Below, piece after piece: positions 17,087 through 24,446 of a stretch of DNA of 43,768 nucleotides. Under the pieces are notes generated by a model. The model searched no databases and had not been told where the DNA came from. It worked only from the letters and a program-made list of their open reading frames with translations. The DNA comes from Kangiellaceae bacterium (lineage in GTDB: Bacteria; Pseudomonadota; Gammaproteobacteria; Enterobacterales; Kangiellaceae), in contig JABXIQ010000042.1 of the NCBI GenBank assembly GCA_013373015.1, positions 1 through 43,768 on the forward strand, in the 5' to 3' direction. A program made the position numbers and the translations under genes. Numbering within the stretch: position 1 is the stretch's first letter; each line of letters begins with the position of its first letter.

Positions 17087-17340
17087 AAAAAAAGCGCTTA
17101 TAAGCCAAGGGGTTCACCAAATCTGGACTTCTTGGCTTTAGTAACTAATGAAAAGTTCTTTATTTAAAGAGTTTTTTTAATTTTAGCTTTTGAATTCTTC
17201 AAAAAGATATTTGCGTCATTCCCGCGAAAGCGGGAATCCATTCAAAGGCTTCTATTGTAGTATAAGATAGATTCCCGCTTTCACGGGAATGACAGAAAAG
17301 CCCAGAAAGGGTTCAGGCCTTGCTTATAAGCGCCTTTTTT
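17087..17340. terminator. bipartite bidirectional terminator with a repeat element between its arms
   Basis: The arm aaaaaaagcgcttataagc (17087-17105) is complementary at 18/19 positions to 17322-17340, which ends in T6. CAAGG/CCTTG extends the pairing one bulged base further inwards. As one hairpin it would be a strong bidirectional terminator between the convergent small membrane gene and the spermidine-synthase-like gene, whose stop codon (17339-17341) overlaps the T-run. The arms are separated by about 216 bp that contain the palindromic repeat, suggesting insertion into the loop. Confidence 0.6.
17178..17322 (+). repeat. 145-bp composite palindromic repeat, copy 1 (dRS3/NIME-like)
   Basis: Matches the reverse complement of 43624-43768 at 143 of 145 positions (my hand alignment). 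It holds two 20-bp palindromes, attcccgcgaaagcgggaat (17218-17237) and attcccgctttcacgggaat (17271-17290), in inverted relation and separated by 33 bp. The core ATTCCC-N8-GGGAAT is the pattern of neisserial dRS3 repeats, which flank short NIME units. It carries no ORF. Confidence 0.95.
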
Positions 17341-18250
17341 ACTGATCTTTCAATAAATTAGCAGGGGAGTATTGGTCTGTGAGAATTTTGGCTTTAGTAT
17401 CCCAGTTTACTTCATCTGTTAAGACTTCATAAAGTCCAAAGGTATCAACACCATATCGCGAGAGTTTGGCATGCCACTCATTAGCTTTGTCGAGTAATTC
17501 TTTTTTGTTGGGTAATGCTTTTTTTGCGACGATAATGACGCGATTGGTTTTACCATGCTCAAGTGTAATCTGGTACATACGACCAAACACTTCATGATAG
17601 GTTGCAGATTCATGATCAAACAACTTACTGCTACTAAAAGTGTTGGCCATGATAATCCCTTGCTCAGTGACCAATTGTTTAACTTCTTCAAGGTATTCTT
17701 TGGTCATCATGTGTTCAGGAATATAGTCACCATTAAAGGCATCTAATAAAATCAAGTCATATTTTTTGCCTTTCTTTATTGCACGTTTAACAAAGACACG
17801 GCCATCGCGCACATGAGTTTCAAGATTGTCGCTGGAGTCATCATAGGCAAAATGCTTTTTTGCCATTTTAGTAACAACAGGGTCAATTTCGACCGAAGTT
17901 ATGTGTGCTTCGGGATAAATTTCATTGAAAGTATTAGCCAAGATACCGCCGCCAAGACCAATAATTAGAATTTCTTTTGGATTATCGACAAAGAAGTTGA
18001 CCCCCATAGCTTGTTTATAATAATCAAAAACAAAACGACCAGGATAATCAAGGAAAATACAGGATTGACTAAGATCATGTTGATTTCGTTTCTTAAAGCG
18101 CATACAGCGTAAGCCAATTTCTTCACTGACATATACGTTTTGATATAAAGAGCGTTCTTGATCAATGATCTTCGCTTGCGCAGTTGAGCTTAATGTTAAA
18201 CAAGTCAAAGCAACTATTGATAATGAAAGGCTAATTAAAATTTTATTCAT
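17339..18250 (-). CDS. spermidine-synthase-like (SAM-fold) protein with signal peptide
   Basis: 303 aa. The first ~26 residues form a Sec-type signal (hydrophobic core ISLSLSIVALTCLTLSS, then AQA before KIID). The remainder is a Rossmann methyltransferase fold of the spermidine-synthase family: ILIIGLGGGILANTF (SAM motif I), ITSVEIDPVV (motif post-I, acidic ribose ligand), HVRDGRVFVK and YDLILLDAFNGDYIPEHM. In many bacteria this domain is fused behind a membrane domain as 'fused MFS/spermidine synthase'. Here the membrane half is the next gene upstream, 19 bp away. Polyamine synthesis is not demonstrated for these proteins, and an exported SAM enzyme would be odd. Confidence 0.82.
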   Translation of the reverse strand: MNKILISLSLSIVALTCLTLSSTAQAKIIDQERSLYQNVYVSEEIGLRCMRFKKRNQHDLSQSCIFLDYPGRFVFDYYKQAMGVNFFVDNPKEILIIGLGGGILANTFNEIYPEAHITSVEIDPVVTKMAKKHFAYDDSSDNLETHVRDGRVFVKRAIKKGKKYDLILLDAFNGDYIPEHMMTKEYLEEVKQLVTEQGIIMANTFSSSKLFDHESATYHEVFGRMYQITLEHGKTNRVIIVAKKALPNKKELLDKANEWHAKLSRYGVDTFGLYEVLTDEVNWDTKAKILTDQYSPANLLKDQ

Positions 18251-18269
18251 AATCTGATTCTTCTATACT

Positions 18270-18887
18270 CTAGTGAGTAACTTCGCGTTGAGGGAACAAT
18301 AAACTGACAACTCCTGCAACGAATAGTGCGGTCACGGCACCCCATAATACGCTGTCCAGCTCAAACCAGAGCACTAGATAGAAGGAGGTGGCTAAAGTTC
18401 CTAGCGCACTTCCAAGAGTCGATACAAAGTATAAAAAGCCAGCTGTTTGGCCACTGCTTTCGGTTGATGAGACCAGTAAGCGAACCGAATAGGGAGCAAT
18501 CATGCCCATGATGACTGTTGGGATAAAGAATAAAATCATTGAGGTGATTAGAGAACCATATCGGGGATCTTCAACCATTTCAAAAACCCAATCTGAAATT
18601 GTTTCATGAAATAAAATTAATGGGATACAAGTTAATGCTGAAGCGACAAAAATGATACCGTATTTTTTTGTATTTGGGGTATTAAGCGACAATCTGCCAC
18701 CCAGCAAGTAGCCAATCGACAGAGCAAGCATAAATACAGTGATGATGCTCCCCCAAACGTAAACGCTGCCTCCAAAGTAAGGAGACAGGATTTTACCGCC
18801 TAAGAGTTCGATGGTCATAATGCAAAAGCCAGCAATAAAGGAGCAGGTTAAGACAAGTAAATTCATAATTATTGTTGTGTATCCCAT
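18270..18887 (-). CDS. membrane half of a split MFS/spermidine-synthase-like system
   Basis: 205 aa with six predicted helices. The segment GFCIMTIELLGGKILSPYFGGSVYVWGSIITVFML is the signature of the N-terminal membrane domain of fused MFS/spermidine-synthase proteins, and IGYLLGGRLS and FLYFVSTLGSALGTLATSFYL are further conserved parts. It is half an MFS unit in size. The gene is directly upstream of the soluble SAM-fold gene in the same operon, so the pair corresponds to one fused protein elsewhere. A second Met (position 8, MNLLVL) is an equally possible start, as neither has a clear Shine-Dalgarno. Confidence 0.83.
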   Translation of the reverse strand: MGYTTIIMNLLVLTCSFIAGFCIMTIELLGGKILSPYFGGSVYVWGSIITVFMLALSIGYLLGGRLSLNTPNTKKYGIIFVASALTCIPLILFHETISDWVFEMVEDPRYGSLITSMILFFIPTVIMGMIAPYSVRLLVSSTESSGQTAGFLYFVSTLGSALGTLATSFYLVLWFELDSVLWGAVTALFVAGVVSLLFPQREVTH

Positions 18888-18941
18888 TTGATTAATACCA
18901 AGATAATATAGTCTTGCACTGGAAAGTCAAAGTGAACCAAT

Positions 18942-18971
18942 AAAAAAGCCGCTCAATTAGTGAACGGCTTT
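18942..18971 (-). terminator. intrinsic terminator of the M48 protease gene
   Basis: On the minus strand the stem AAAGCCG...CGGCTTT (18945-18951 / 18965-18971), extended inwards by TCA/TGA, is followed by T6 (18942-18947 on the plus strand are A). It lies just after the M48 stop codon. Confidence 0.85.
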
Positions 18972-19000
18972 AGTAGTATAGACGATTAGTTGAGCTGAAA

Positions 19001-19852
19001 TTAAGGAGTTAATCCTTGCGGTAAGCCCTCTGGGAACTCTTGTATGATGGCTTCTTTTATTCGTTCAATCCTGTTGGCAGGATTTGGGTGTGTGCTAAAA
19101 AACTCGGGCATTTTTTTGCCGCCATTAGCTTCTGCTAGAATTTTCATCACCGCCATTAACGAACGCGGATCATAACCAGCGCTGGTCATAAAGCGAACAC
19201 CGAGTTGATCAGATTGTAGTTCGTCTTCGCGGCCATATTTCATATTAACCATTTGACCAATCATTTGAGCAGCACCTGCTACTCCTGCACTTTCAGTAGC
19301 TACTCCAACAGCACCAATAATACCTTGAGTCAATTGAGCCTTGGCCATACGTTGAGCGGAATGACGTGCAACAACATGACCAATTTCATGGCTCATCACG
19401 CCTGCTAACTGCCCCTCTGTTTCCAAGCGTTTGAAAAGTGCGTATGTAATAAACATTTGTCCGCCAGGTAGTGCAAAGGCATTAACAGTATTTGCATCTT
19501 GCAATAGATGGCACTCGAAACTCCAGTCGGTTTGTTTGGCTTGGCTATTGTCGATGATTTTTTGGCAAACTTCATCCAGAAAGTCTTGCAACCGCTGATC
19601 GGGGTGATAACCGCCGTGTTGCGCAGCCATTTGCGGCACAGCCTGTAAGCCCATTGCAATTTCTTGGCTTGGAGTTAGGCTTAAATACTGTTTCTCGCCA
19701 GTAACAGGATTGTAAGTTGCTGATTTACAATAAGAAAGTAAGGCAAATCCTGCAATCATCATAGCCATGATTAAGCGACCTTTACCGCCTCGGCGCGCAC
19801 CGTAGGAGTTAGGGAATGCTTGGCGGCCGAGTTTTCTATTTCCAATTCTCAT
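19001..19852 (-). CDS. M48-family zinc metalloprotease
   Basis: 283 aa. HEIGH at residues 155-159 (GVMSHEIGHVVARHSAQRMA) is the zinc/catalytic motif, and REDELQSDQLGVRFM supplies the third Glu ligand. NAFALPGGQMFITYAL and FFSTHPNPANRIERI are conserved M48C (Oma1/BepA-like) blocks. After a positively charged N-terminus, a hydrophobic segment (about 27-40) precedes SYCKSATYNPVTGEKQ, which looks like a degenerate lipoprotein signal. Periplasmic or outer-membrane protein quality control is likely by family. No TPR domain is present, unlike BepA. Confidence 0.9.
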   Translation of the reverse strand: MRIGNRKLGRQAFPNSYGARRGGKGRLIMAMMIAGFALLSYCKSATYNPVTGEKQYLSLTPSQEIAMGLQAVPQMAAQHGGYHPDQRLQDFLDEVCQKIIDNSQAKQTDWSFECHLLQDANTVNAFALPGGQMFITYALFKRLETEGQLAGVMSHEIGHVVARHSAQRMAKAQLTQGIIGAVGVATESAGVAGAAQMIGQMVNMKYGREDELQSDQLGVRFMTSAGYDPRSLMAVMKILAEANGGKKMPEFFSTHPNPANRIERIKEAIIQEFPEGLPQGLTP

Positions 19853-19875
19853 GTGTCATATGCCTCGTCCGTAAG

Positions 19876-20400
19876 TTAGTGCGGTAAGCCGCGCAATTGG
19901 GCGGATTTTTTATCAGACCACTGTTCTCGCTCAAGGGCTTCATATAGTCCGCCTGCTAATGCACCTGTAAACAGGTTAAATAATAAGAACCAGATACCTT
20001 CTAATTGGAACATCCAGTTAAAGAAATAGGTGACAGAATAAATATTAATTGCGTAGTAGCACAAACCAACCAAAGCACCGCCGGCAATGCCAATTACTAA
20101 TCCCCAGCGGTGGAAAACGCTAGCGATGAAGGCGGTCAGTACAAGGGTAAGAATAATATGCACTACACATGCGACAAGAGCTAAGCTCACGCTAAAACTT
20201 GCAGGAATGGTGATTACAGATACGCCCAGTAATAATGAAGACCAATATTGAATAATGGTATTAGTGTCAGTATTAACGGCGTATGGAAATATAAAAAACA
20301 GCACTGGTAAAGTGAGTACCGCTGCTAGAAAACCAGACCATAATACCGCTGACCAATCAACGATTAGCTGTGTTTGCTCTGTTGTCACATTTTTTGTCAT
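19876..20400 (-). CDS. membrane protein of unknown function
   Basis: 174 aa from the ATG at 20400, chosen because GGAGACGGAG lies directly upstream (GGAG 5-8 nt before the ATG); a longer in-frame start at 20520 has no comparable site. Four hydrophobic segments include VLWSGFLAAVLTLPVLFFIFPY and LVIGIAGGALVGLCYYAINIY. The last segment, FNLFTGALAGGLYEALE, precedes a polar tail. Not recognised; 23 bp upstream of the M48 gene and possibly in one operon with it. Confidence 0.75.
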   Translation of the reverse strand: MTKNVTTEQTQLIVDWSAVLWSGFLAAVLTLPVLFFIFPYAVNTDTNTIIQYWSSLLLGVSVITIPASFSVSLALVACVVHIILTLVLTAFIASVFHRWGLVIGIAGGALVGLCYYAINIYSVTYFFNWMFQLEGIWFLLFNLFTGALAGGLYEALEREQWSDKKSAQLRGLPH

Positions 20401-20557
20401 CAGCTCCGTCTCCTTTGACTTTGTGTTCACATTTATCGAGCTAAAGTCGGATCCTAGCAATAATCCTGTTGTTTTTTTAGCCATCATACACAAATTTACA
20501 AAGGGTTGAAAACTGGGCAACTACCCTCAATTATGAGTTAAACGAGGTCAGTTTATA

Positions 20558-20586
20558 TTGGGCTATAGGCCTGAGCGTGTTAGAAT
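20558..20586 (+). promoter_or_regulatory. sigma-70 promoter of sodB
   Basis: TTGGGC (20558-20563), a 17-bp spacer and TAGAAT (20581-20586) lie 42 bp before the sodB start, which carries the Shine-Dalgarno AGGAGAG. No Fur box was recognised here. Confidence 0.6.
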
Positions 20587-20628
20587 GACGGCCTTTTACG
20601 ATTTGCGTGAATTAATTAGGAGAGAACC

Positions 20629-21210
20629 ATGGCATTTGAATTACCAGCATTGCCTTATGAGCGTGATGCTTTGGCGCCGCACATTTCAGAAGAAACTATC
20701 AACTACCACTATGGTAAGCATCATCAAGCCTATGTAACTAATTTGAATAATATGGTTGCTGGCACAGATATGGAAGACATGACTTTAGAAGAAGTGATCC
20801 GTACTTCTGAAGGTGGTGTTTTTAACAACGCGGCACAAGTTTGGAACCATACTTTTTACTGGAACAGCTTAAGTCCAAATGGTGGCGGTGAGCCAACAGG
20901 TGCTTTGGCAGAAGCTATTAGCGATGCTTTTGGTTCATTCCAAGCCTTCAAAGAAAAGTTCACAGCAAGTGCAATTGGTAACTTCGGTTCAGGCTGGACT
21001 TGGTTAGTAAAAAATGCTGCTGGCGATTTGGAAATTGTAAATACGAGTAATGCAGAAACCCCATTAACAGAAGCAGGCATGACTGCTTTGTTGACAGTAG
21101 ATGTTTGGGAACATGCTTACTATGTAGATTATCGCAATGCACGTCCTGAATACCTAAATCACTTCTGGGAATTAGTAAACTGGGATTTTGCAGCTGCTAA
21201 CATGGCTTAA
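20629..21210 (+). CDS. sodB: iron superoxide dismutase
   Basis: 193 aa, the FeSOD length. Converts superoxide to peroxide and oxygen in the cytoplasm. Metal ligands are H27 ([12 protein letters not shown]), H74 ([11 protein letters not shown]), D158 and H162 ([15 protein letters not shown]). [20 protein letters not shown] and the Gln at position 70, which supplies the active-site amide in Fe enzymes, favour Fe over Mn. It is monocistronic, with its own promoter and terminator. Confidence 0.96.
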   Translation: MAFELPALPYERDALAPHISEETINYHYGKHHQAYVTNLNNMVAGTDMEDMTLEEVIRTSEGGVFNNAAQVWNHTFYWNSLSPNGGGEPTGALAEAISDAFGSFQAFKEKFTASAIGNFGSGWTWLVKNAAGDLEIVNTSNAETPLTEAGMTALLTVDVWEHAYYVDYRNARPEYLNHFWELVNWDFAAANMA

Positions 21211-21230
21211 TCATTACAGATTAAGACACT

Positions 21231-21262
21231 AAAAAGCTCGACTTTAGTTCGAGCTTTTTTTA
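21231..21262 (+). terminator. intrinsic terminator of sodB
   Basis: Stem aaaagctcga (21232-21241) / tcgagctttt (21249-21258) continuing into a T-run, 22 bp after the sodB stop codon. Confidence 0.9.
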
Positions 21263-21337
21263 TGGAGGTTAAAACCTTAGTATTCATTTTTATTTTCAGC
21301 GTACAAGTGTTTTTTACAATTGTTTTACAAAGTTTGT

Positions 21338-21365
21338 TTGATAAAAATAATCAGAAGAGTATAAC
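21338..21365 (+). promoter_or_regulatory. sigma-70 promoter of a candidate small RNA
   Basis: TTGATA (21338-21343), a 16-bp spacer and TATAAC (21360-21365), each 5/6 to consensus, lie in the gap between sodB and the SPOR gene. The predicted transcription start is near 21372. Confidence 0.5.
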
Positions 21366-21371
21366 TGTATA

Positions 21372-21475
21372 TGTTCATTGTTATCCCTGACTGTAAAGAA
21401 CTATCTTGTCAGAGGGGTAGTGACTGCATAAGGATATGTGAATGATTAACCCGCAGCTTTTGCGGGTTTTTTTTC
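21372..21475 (+). ncRNA. candidate small RNA (or attenuated leader of the SPOR gene)
   Basis: About 100 nt lie between a good promoter and an intrinsic terminator. A 5' hairpin pairs ccctgac (21385-21391) with gtcag-a-gg (about 21408-21415, one bulged A). A 3' stem aacccgca (21448-21455) / tgcgggtt (21461-21468) ends in T8. The only reading frame, a 24-codon ATG frame at 21371-21445 with four cysteines, begins at the predicted +1 and has no spaced Shine-Dalgarno, so non-coding is preferred. It matches no small RNA or riboswitch family that I recognise. Confidence 0.4.
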
Positions 21476-21497
21476 AAATTTTTTTGTTGTTAATAAA

Positions 21498-21869
21498 ATG
21501 AATACTTTAATAAGCAAAGCTACTTTTTTATTGTTACTTCTTTCTAGCCTAATTTCAGTAAATGCTTCACAGCGTGTCAAGAGTATTTTACGACATGCTC
21601 CTGAGCATTATTATGTCATTCAGGTTGCCAGTTATCTTGATGGAAAAAGATTTCAAGATATGGTTAACGAAATTAAACTTGATAAGGGTTTAATAGCAGT
21701 TAAAACCACGGTCAATAATAAGGAGCGCTGGGCTATATTAGAGGGCATTTATCCAAATAAAGATGAAGCTACGCTTAGCGCTCAGAACATAAAGCAAAAG
21801 CACCCTCACATAAAACCTTGGATACGGAGTGTTAGTTCATTAAAAAAGGATTTTGTAGAACCTTTATAG
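21498..21869 (+). CDS. secreted SPOR-domain-like protein
   Basis: 123 aa. A signal peptide (SKATFLLLLLSSLISVNAS) is followed by one SPOR-like domain: YYVIQVASYLDGKRFQDMV forms the first strand and helix, and RWAILEGIYPNKDEATLSAQNIK the central repeat typical of SPOR folds (V-x-x-G-x-Y-x-x-x-x-E-A). SPOR domains bind denuded peptidoglycan at division sites. The protein is little more than signal plus domain, so it is likely periplasmic. No clear Shine-Dalgarno precedes the ATG. The gene follows the candidate small RNA terminator by 22 bp. Confidence 0.8.
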   Translation: MNTLISKATFLLLLLSSLISVNASQRVKSILRHAPEHYYVIQVASYLDGKRFQDMVNEIKLDKGLIAVKTTVNNKERWAILEGIYPNKDEATLSAQNIKQKHPHIKPWIRSVSSLKKDFVEPL

Positions 21870-21875
21870 TGTTAT

Positions 21876-22331
21876 TTACCTAATCTCCCAATGTTTCTGC
21901 ATTTCTAAATACAGAAATGAAGCCGTCCAAGCGATAAACACTAAACCGACTAATGCTTGAGTTCCGGCCATAAATTGTACCGGCCCGACAGGAACTACAT
22001 CGCCATAACCTAGGCTGGTGTAGGAGACAAATGAAAAGTAGATGGATTCGAAAAAACTATGAGTTTGCTCACCGCTAAAAGTAACCAGCTGGTTTGCTGT
22101 ATCCGCTCTGATCACAAGATAGTAAGCAATTCCAAATAACCATATCTCAATAGTATGAGCCAGCAGTGACCAGAGCACGCCAAAGGCTACCTTGAAGCGC
22201 GGGGGCAGCTGTAACCAGCGCATGATTTTTGTCATACGATAGAGTGCTTCGTAGTGAATGACGACGCACAATGATATGAGCACCATTGAAACGAAAAAAA
22301 TGAACCACATGCTACCAGCAGTCATAGGCAA
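21876..22331 (-). CDS. potassium channel family protein
   Basis: 151 aa with three to four membrane segments. SIYFSFVSYTSLGYGDVVPVG is a pore helix plus selectivity filter (T-S-L-G-Y-G-D) of the Ion_trans_2 type, followed by the inner helix ALVGLVFIAWTASFLYLEM. There is no RCK or nucleotide-binding domain, so gating would need other factors. Convergent with the SPOR gene, 6 bp between stops. Confidence 0.88.
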   Translation of the reverse strand: MPMTAGSMWFIFFVSMVLISLCVVIHYEALYRMTKIMRWLQLPPRFKVAFGVLWSLLAHTIEIWLFGIAYYLVIRADTANQLVTFSGEQTHSFFESIYFSFVSYTSLGYGDVVPVGPVQFMAGTQALVGLVFIAWTASFLYLEMQKHWEIR

Positions 22332-22422
22332 GAAGATTTATTGGTATGAGTGAGTTTATTCTAACTAAAGGTTTTGATGTTGTCAGGTTACTATTGAGAG
22401 TTTGCCAGCAATTATTTTTCGC

Positions 22423-22450
22423 ATGACATTTGCACTTCCAGTGTTATAGT
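22423..22450 (+). promoter_or_regulatory. sigma-70 promoter of the DUF2157 operon
   Basis: ATGACA (22423-22428), a 16-bp spacer and TATAGT (22445-22450), 50 bp before the DUF2157 start codon; a GGAGT ribosome site follows at about 22491. Confidence 0.4.
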
Positions 22451-22500
22451 AATTGTAGAACCTTGATAAATACTGAAACTCAGCAAAGTTTGGAGTATTA

Positions 22501-23826
22501 ATGAATCCTAAAATGTGCCAGAAAGAACAATTGGAATGGTTGAAGATACAACTTACTGATTGGCAAGCGCAAGGTTTGGTCAGCTCGGAAAGCCAGCAAA
22601 GTATTTTGGCTCAGTACCAAATTGTGCAAGAGGAAAAAAGTCAGTTAGCGAGTATTCTTCTGGTGGTTTTAGGGGCTATATTAATTGGTGGCGGTGTAAT
22701 TCTGCTATTTGCGCACAACTGGGATCAGTTAGGTAAAGGTGTTCGCACTTTGTTATCATTTTTGCCGTTACTGCTGGCTCAAGCGCTTTGTTGGTATGCC
22801 CTAAAATTTCAGTCGAAGTCATCGGCACTCCGTGAATCTTCCAGCGTTTTTCTGTTTTTTTCAATAGCATCGAGCATTGCTTTAATCGGTCAAACTTACC
22901 ATATTTATGGGGATTTAGAACGTTTTGTGCTGACTTGGGTGTTGTTATCCATACCGATCATCTATGTCATGCGTTCAAGTGCTATCTTAATTCTAGTCAG
23001 CTTATTGCTTATTTGGTTGTGTACTTTTAATCGGTCTCCATACTGGCTACTGTATCTATCGTTAGTGCCTATCTGGATTTATAGTTATCAACAGCAGAAT
23101 GGCGGTTCTTTAGCTTTCTTGTGGAGCAGCTGGATTGCTGCATTGGCCATACCCATATCTTTGATTGTCAGTATCGAATTTGAGCGCTCTCCTTTGACAG
23201 AATACTTACTTGCGATCATGCTGGTGGTGGCAGTGTTTTACTACTTGTTGGGTAAAAAAATCTTTGGCTTTACACCAACTAGATTCTGGTCAAATCCACT
23301 TTCCAGTCTTGGTGCTATGGGAATTATCATTTTTAGTTTGCTGCTGAGTTGGACGGAGGCCTGGGACATCGGTTCAAGCTTTGATTCTCATTACGGCTGG
23401 CGTTGGAGTGAATATTTATTAGCGAGTTTGTTCATAGGGTGTTTTGTGCTGACTATTTGGTGGTGGTTTAAGCATCAGACGCAATTACATAGAGCAAACA
23501 AAGTATTCACATTAGTTGTATTGTTCGCATTAGCTCCACTACTAAAGAATATCGTAGGTGTGTCCGACCCAATTTTTGCAGCATTAATGAATGTGTTTAT
23601 TTTAGTCGCTTCCATCCTAGTCATTGCCCATGGGATTAACTCTGGTCGACTTGTGGTTCTAAACGCAGGGTTACTATGGCTTTCCGTGTTATTACTGCTT
23701 AGATTCTTTGATAGTGATATTTCGTTTGTCCTGAAAGGTATTATATTTATTCTGATTGGCTGTGGCTTCATCGTTGCTAATATTTGGTTTAAGCGTCAAC
23801 AACAGCTCAAGGAGAGACAGTTATGA
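22501..23826 (+). CDS. DUF2157 membrane protein
   Basis: 441 aa. The soluble N-terminus (about 1-45, LKIQLTDWQAQGLVSSESQQSILAQYQ) is the DUF2157 opening. It is followed by about 12 hydrophobic helices, beginning ILLVVLGAILIGGGVILLFAHNWDQLGK, the most conserved motif of the family (F-A-x-N-W). Function unknown; usually paired with a GDYXXLXY protein, as here with a 4-bp overlap (ATGA). Confidence 0.88.
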   Translation: MNPKMCQKEQLEWLKIQLTDWQAQGLVSSESQQSILAQYQIVQEEKSQLASILLVVLGAILIGGGVILLFAHNWDQLGKGVRTLLSFLPLLLAQALCWYALKFQSKSSALRESSSVFLFFSIASSIALIGQTYHIYGDLERFVLTWVLLSIPIIYVMRSSAILILVSLLLIWLCTFNRSPYWLLYLSLVPIWIYSYQQQNGGSLAFLWSSWIAALAIPISLIVSIEFERSPLTEYLLAIMLVVAVFYYLLGKKIFGFTPTRFWSNPLSSLGAMGIIIFSLLLSWTEAWDIGSSFDSHYGWRWSEYLLASLFIGCFVLTIWWWFKHQTQLHRANKVFTLVVLFALAPLLKNIVGVSDPIFAALMNVFILVASILVIAHGINSGRLVVLNAGLLWLSVLLLLRFFDSDISFVLKGIIFILIGCGFIVANIWFKRQQQLKERQL

Positions 23827-24422
23827 TGAACTGGATAAAAAAGAAGGGTTTATTGTTGCTGTTGATCTTGTGTGTTTTACAGTTGGCGATCCCTGCTTAT
23901 ATGATTTGGGAACAACACAATATTTTAACCAATGGTACTCTTTATAAATTCCAGACAAGACCCATTGATCCCTACGATCCCTTTCGGGGTCGTTACGTTA
24001 CATTAAGGTTTTCTGCTAACCAGGAAGCTTTTAATGTTAAAAGTAAAAGGCGTTTAGCTAAAGATACTTGGGTATATGCGATTTTAGATAATGATGCGCA
24101 AGGGTATGCCGCAATTCAACAAGTGGTCGTAGATAAACCGCGAGATGGAGTGGATTTTGTTCAAGTGAAACTAGCTTACACCTGGTTTCACAAAGGTGAA
24201 AACAATGATTATCATGTTGTTTTGCCATTTGATCGTTATTATGCCCCAGAAAGTTTAGCGCCAGAAATAGAGCAGGCTGTTTGGCGTCGTAACGATAATT
24301 CTGAGGTAGAAGATGTCTATGTAGCAGTAAAAGTGTTAAAAGGTAAGGCAACCATTGAAGAGTTGTTCATCAATCAGTTGCCTATTAGAGAGTTTTTACA
24401 GGAAGCTCAAAGTACTGAGTGA
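23823..24422 (+). CDS. GDYXXLXY-type protein
   Basis: 199 aa. One N-terminal membrane helix (LLLLLILCVLQLAIPAYMIW) precedes a periplasm-facing domain. The family name motif GDYxxLxY occurs as FRGRYVTLRF after the conserved RPIDPYDPFRG, i.e. with Arg for the Asp. A second recurring part is GKATIEELFINQLPIREFL near the C-terminus. It overlaps the DUF2157 gene by 4 bp, so the products probably work together. Their biochemical role is unknown. Confidence 0.85.
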   Translation: MMNWIKKKGLLLLLILCVLQLAIPAYMIWEQHNILTNGTLYKFQTRPIDPYDPFRGRYVTLRFSANQEAFNVKSKRRLAKDTWVYAILDNDAQGYAAIQQVVVDKPRDGVDFVQVKLAYTWFHKGENNDYHVVLPFDRYYAPESLAPEIEQAVWRRNDNSEVEDVYVAVKVLKGKATIEELFINQLPIREFLQEAQSTE

Positions 24423-24446
24423 AAAGAATCATTAGAGTAATTGATG

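Noticed and set aside
17218-17290. Repeated palindromes read as a CRISPR-like array
   Set aside because: Only two inverted palindromes, not a series of direct repeats with unique spacers, and no cas genes in the window.
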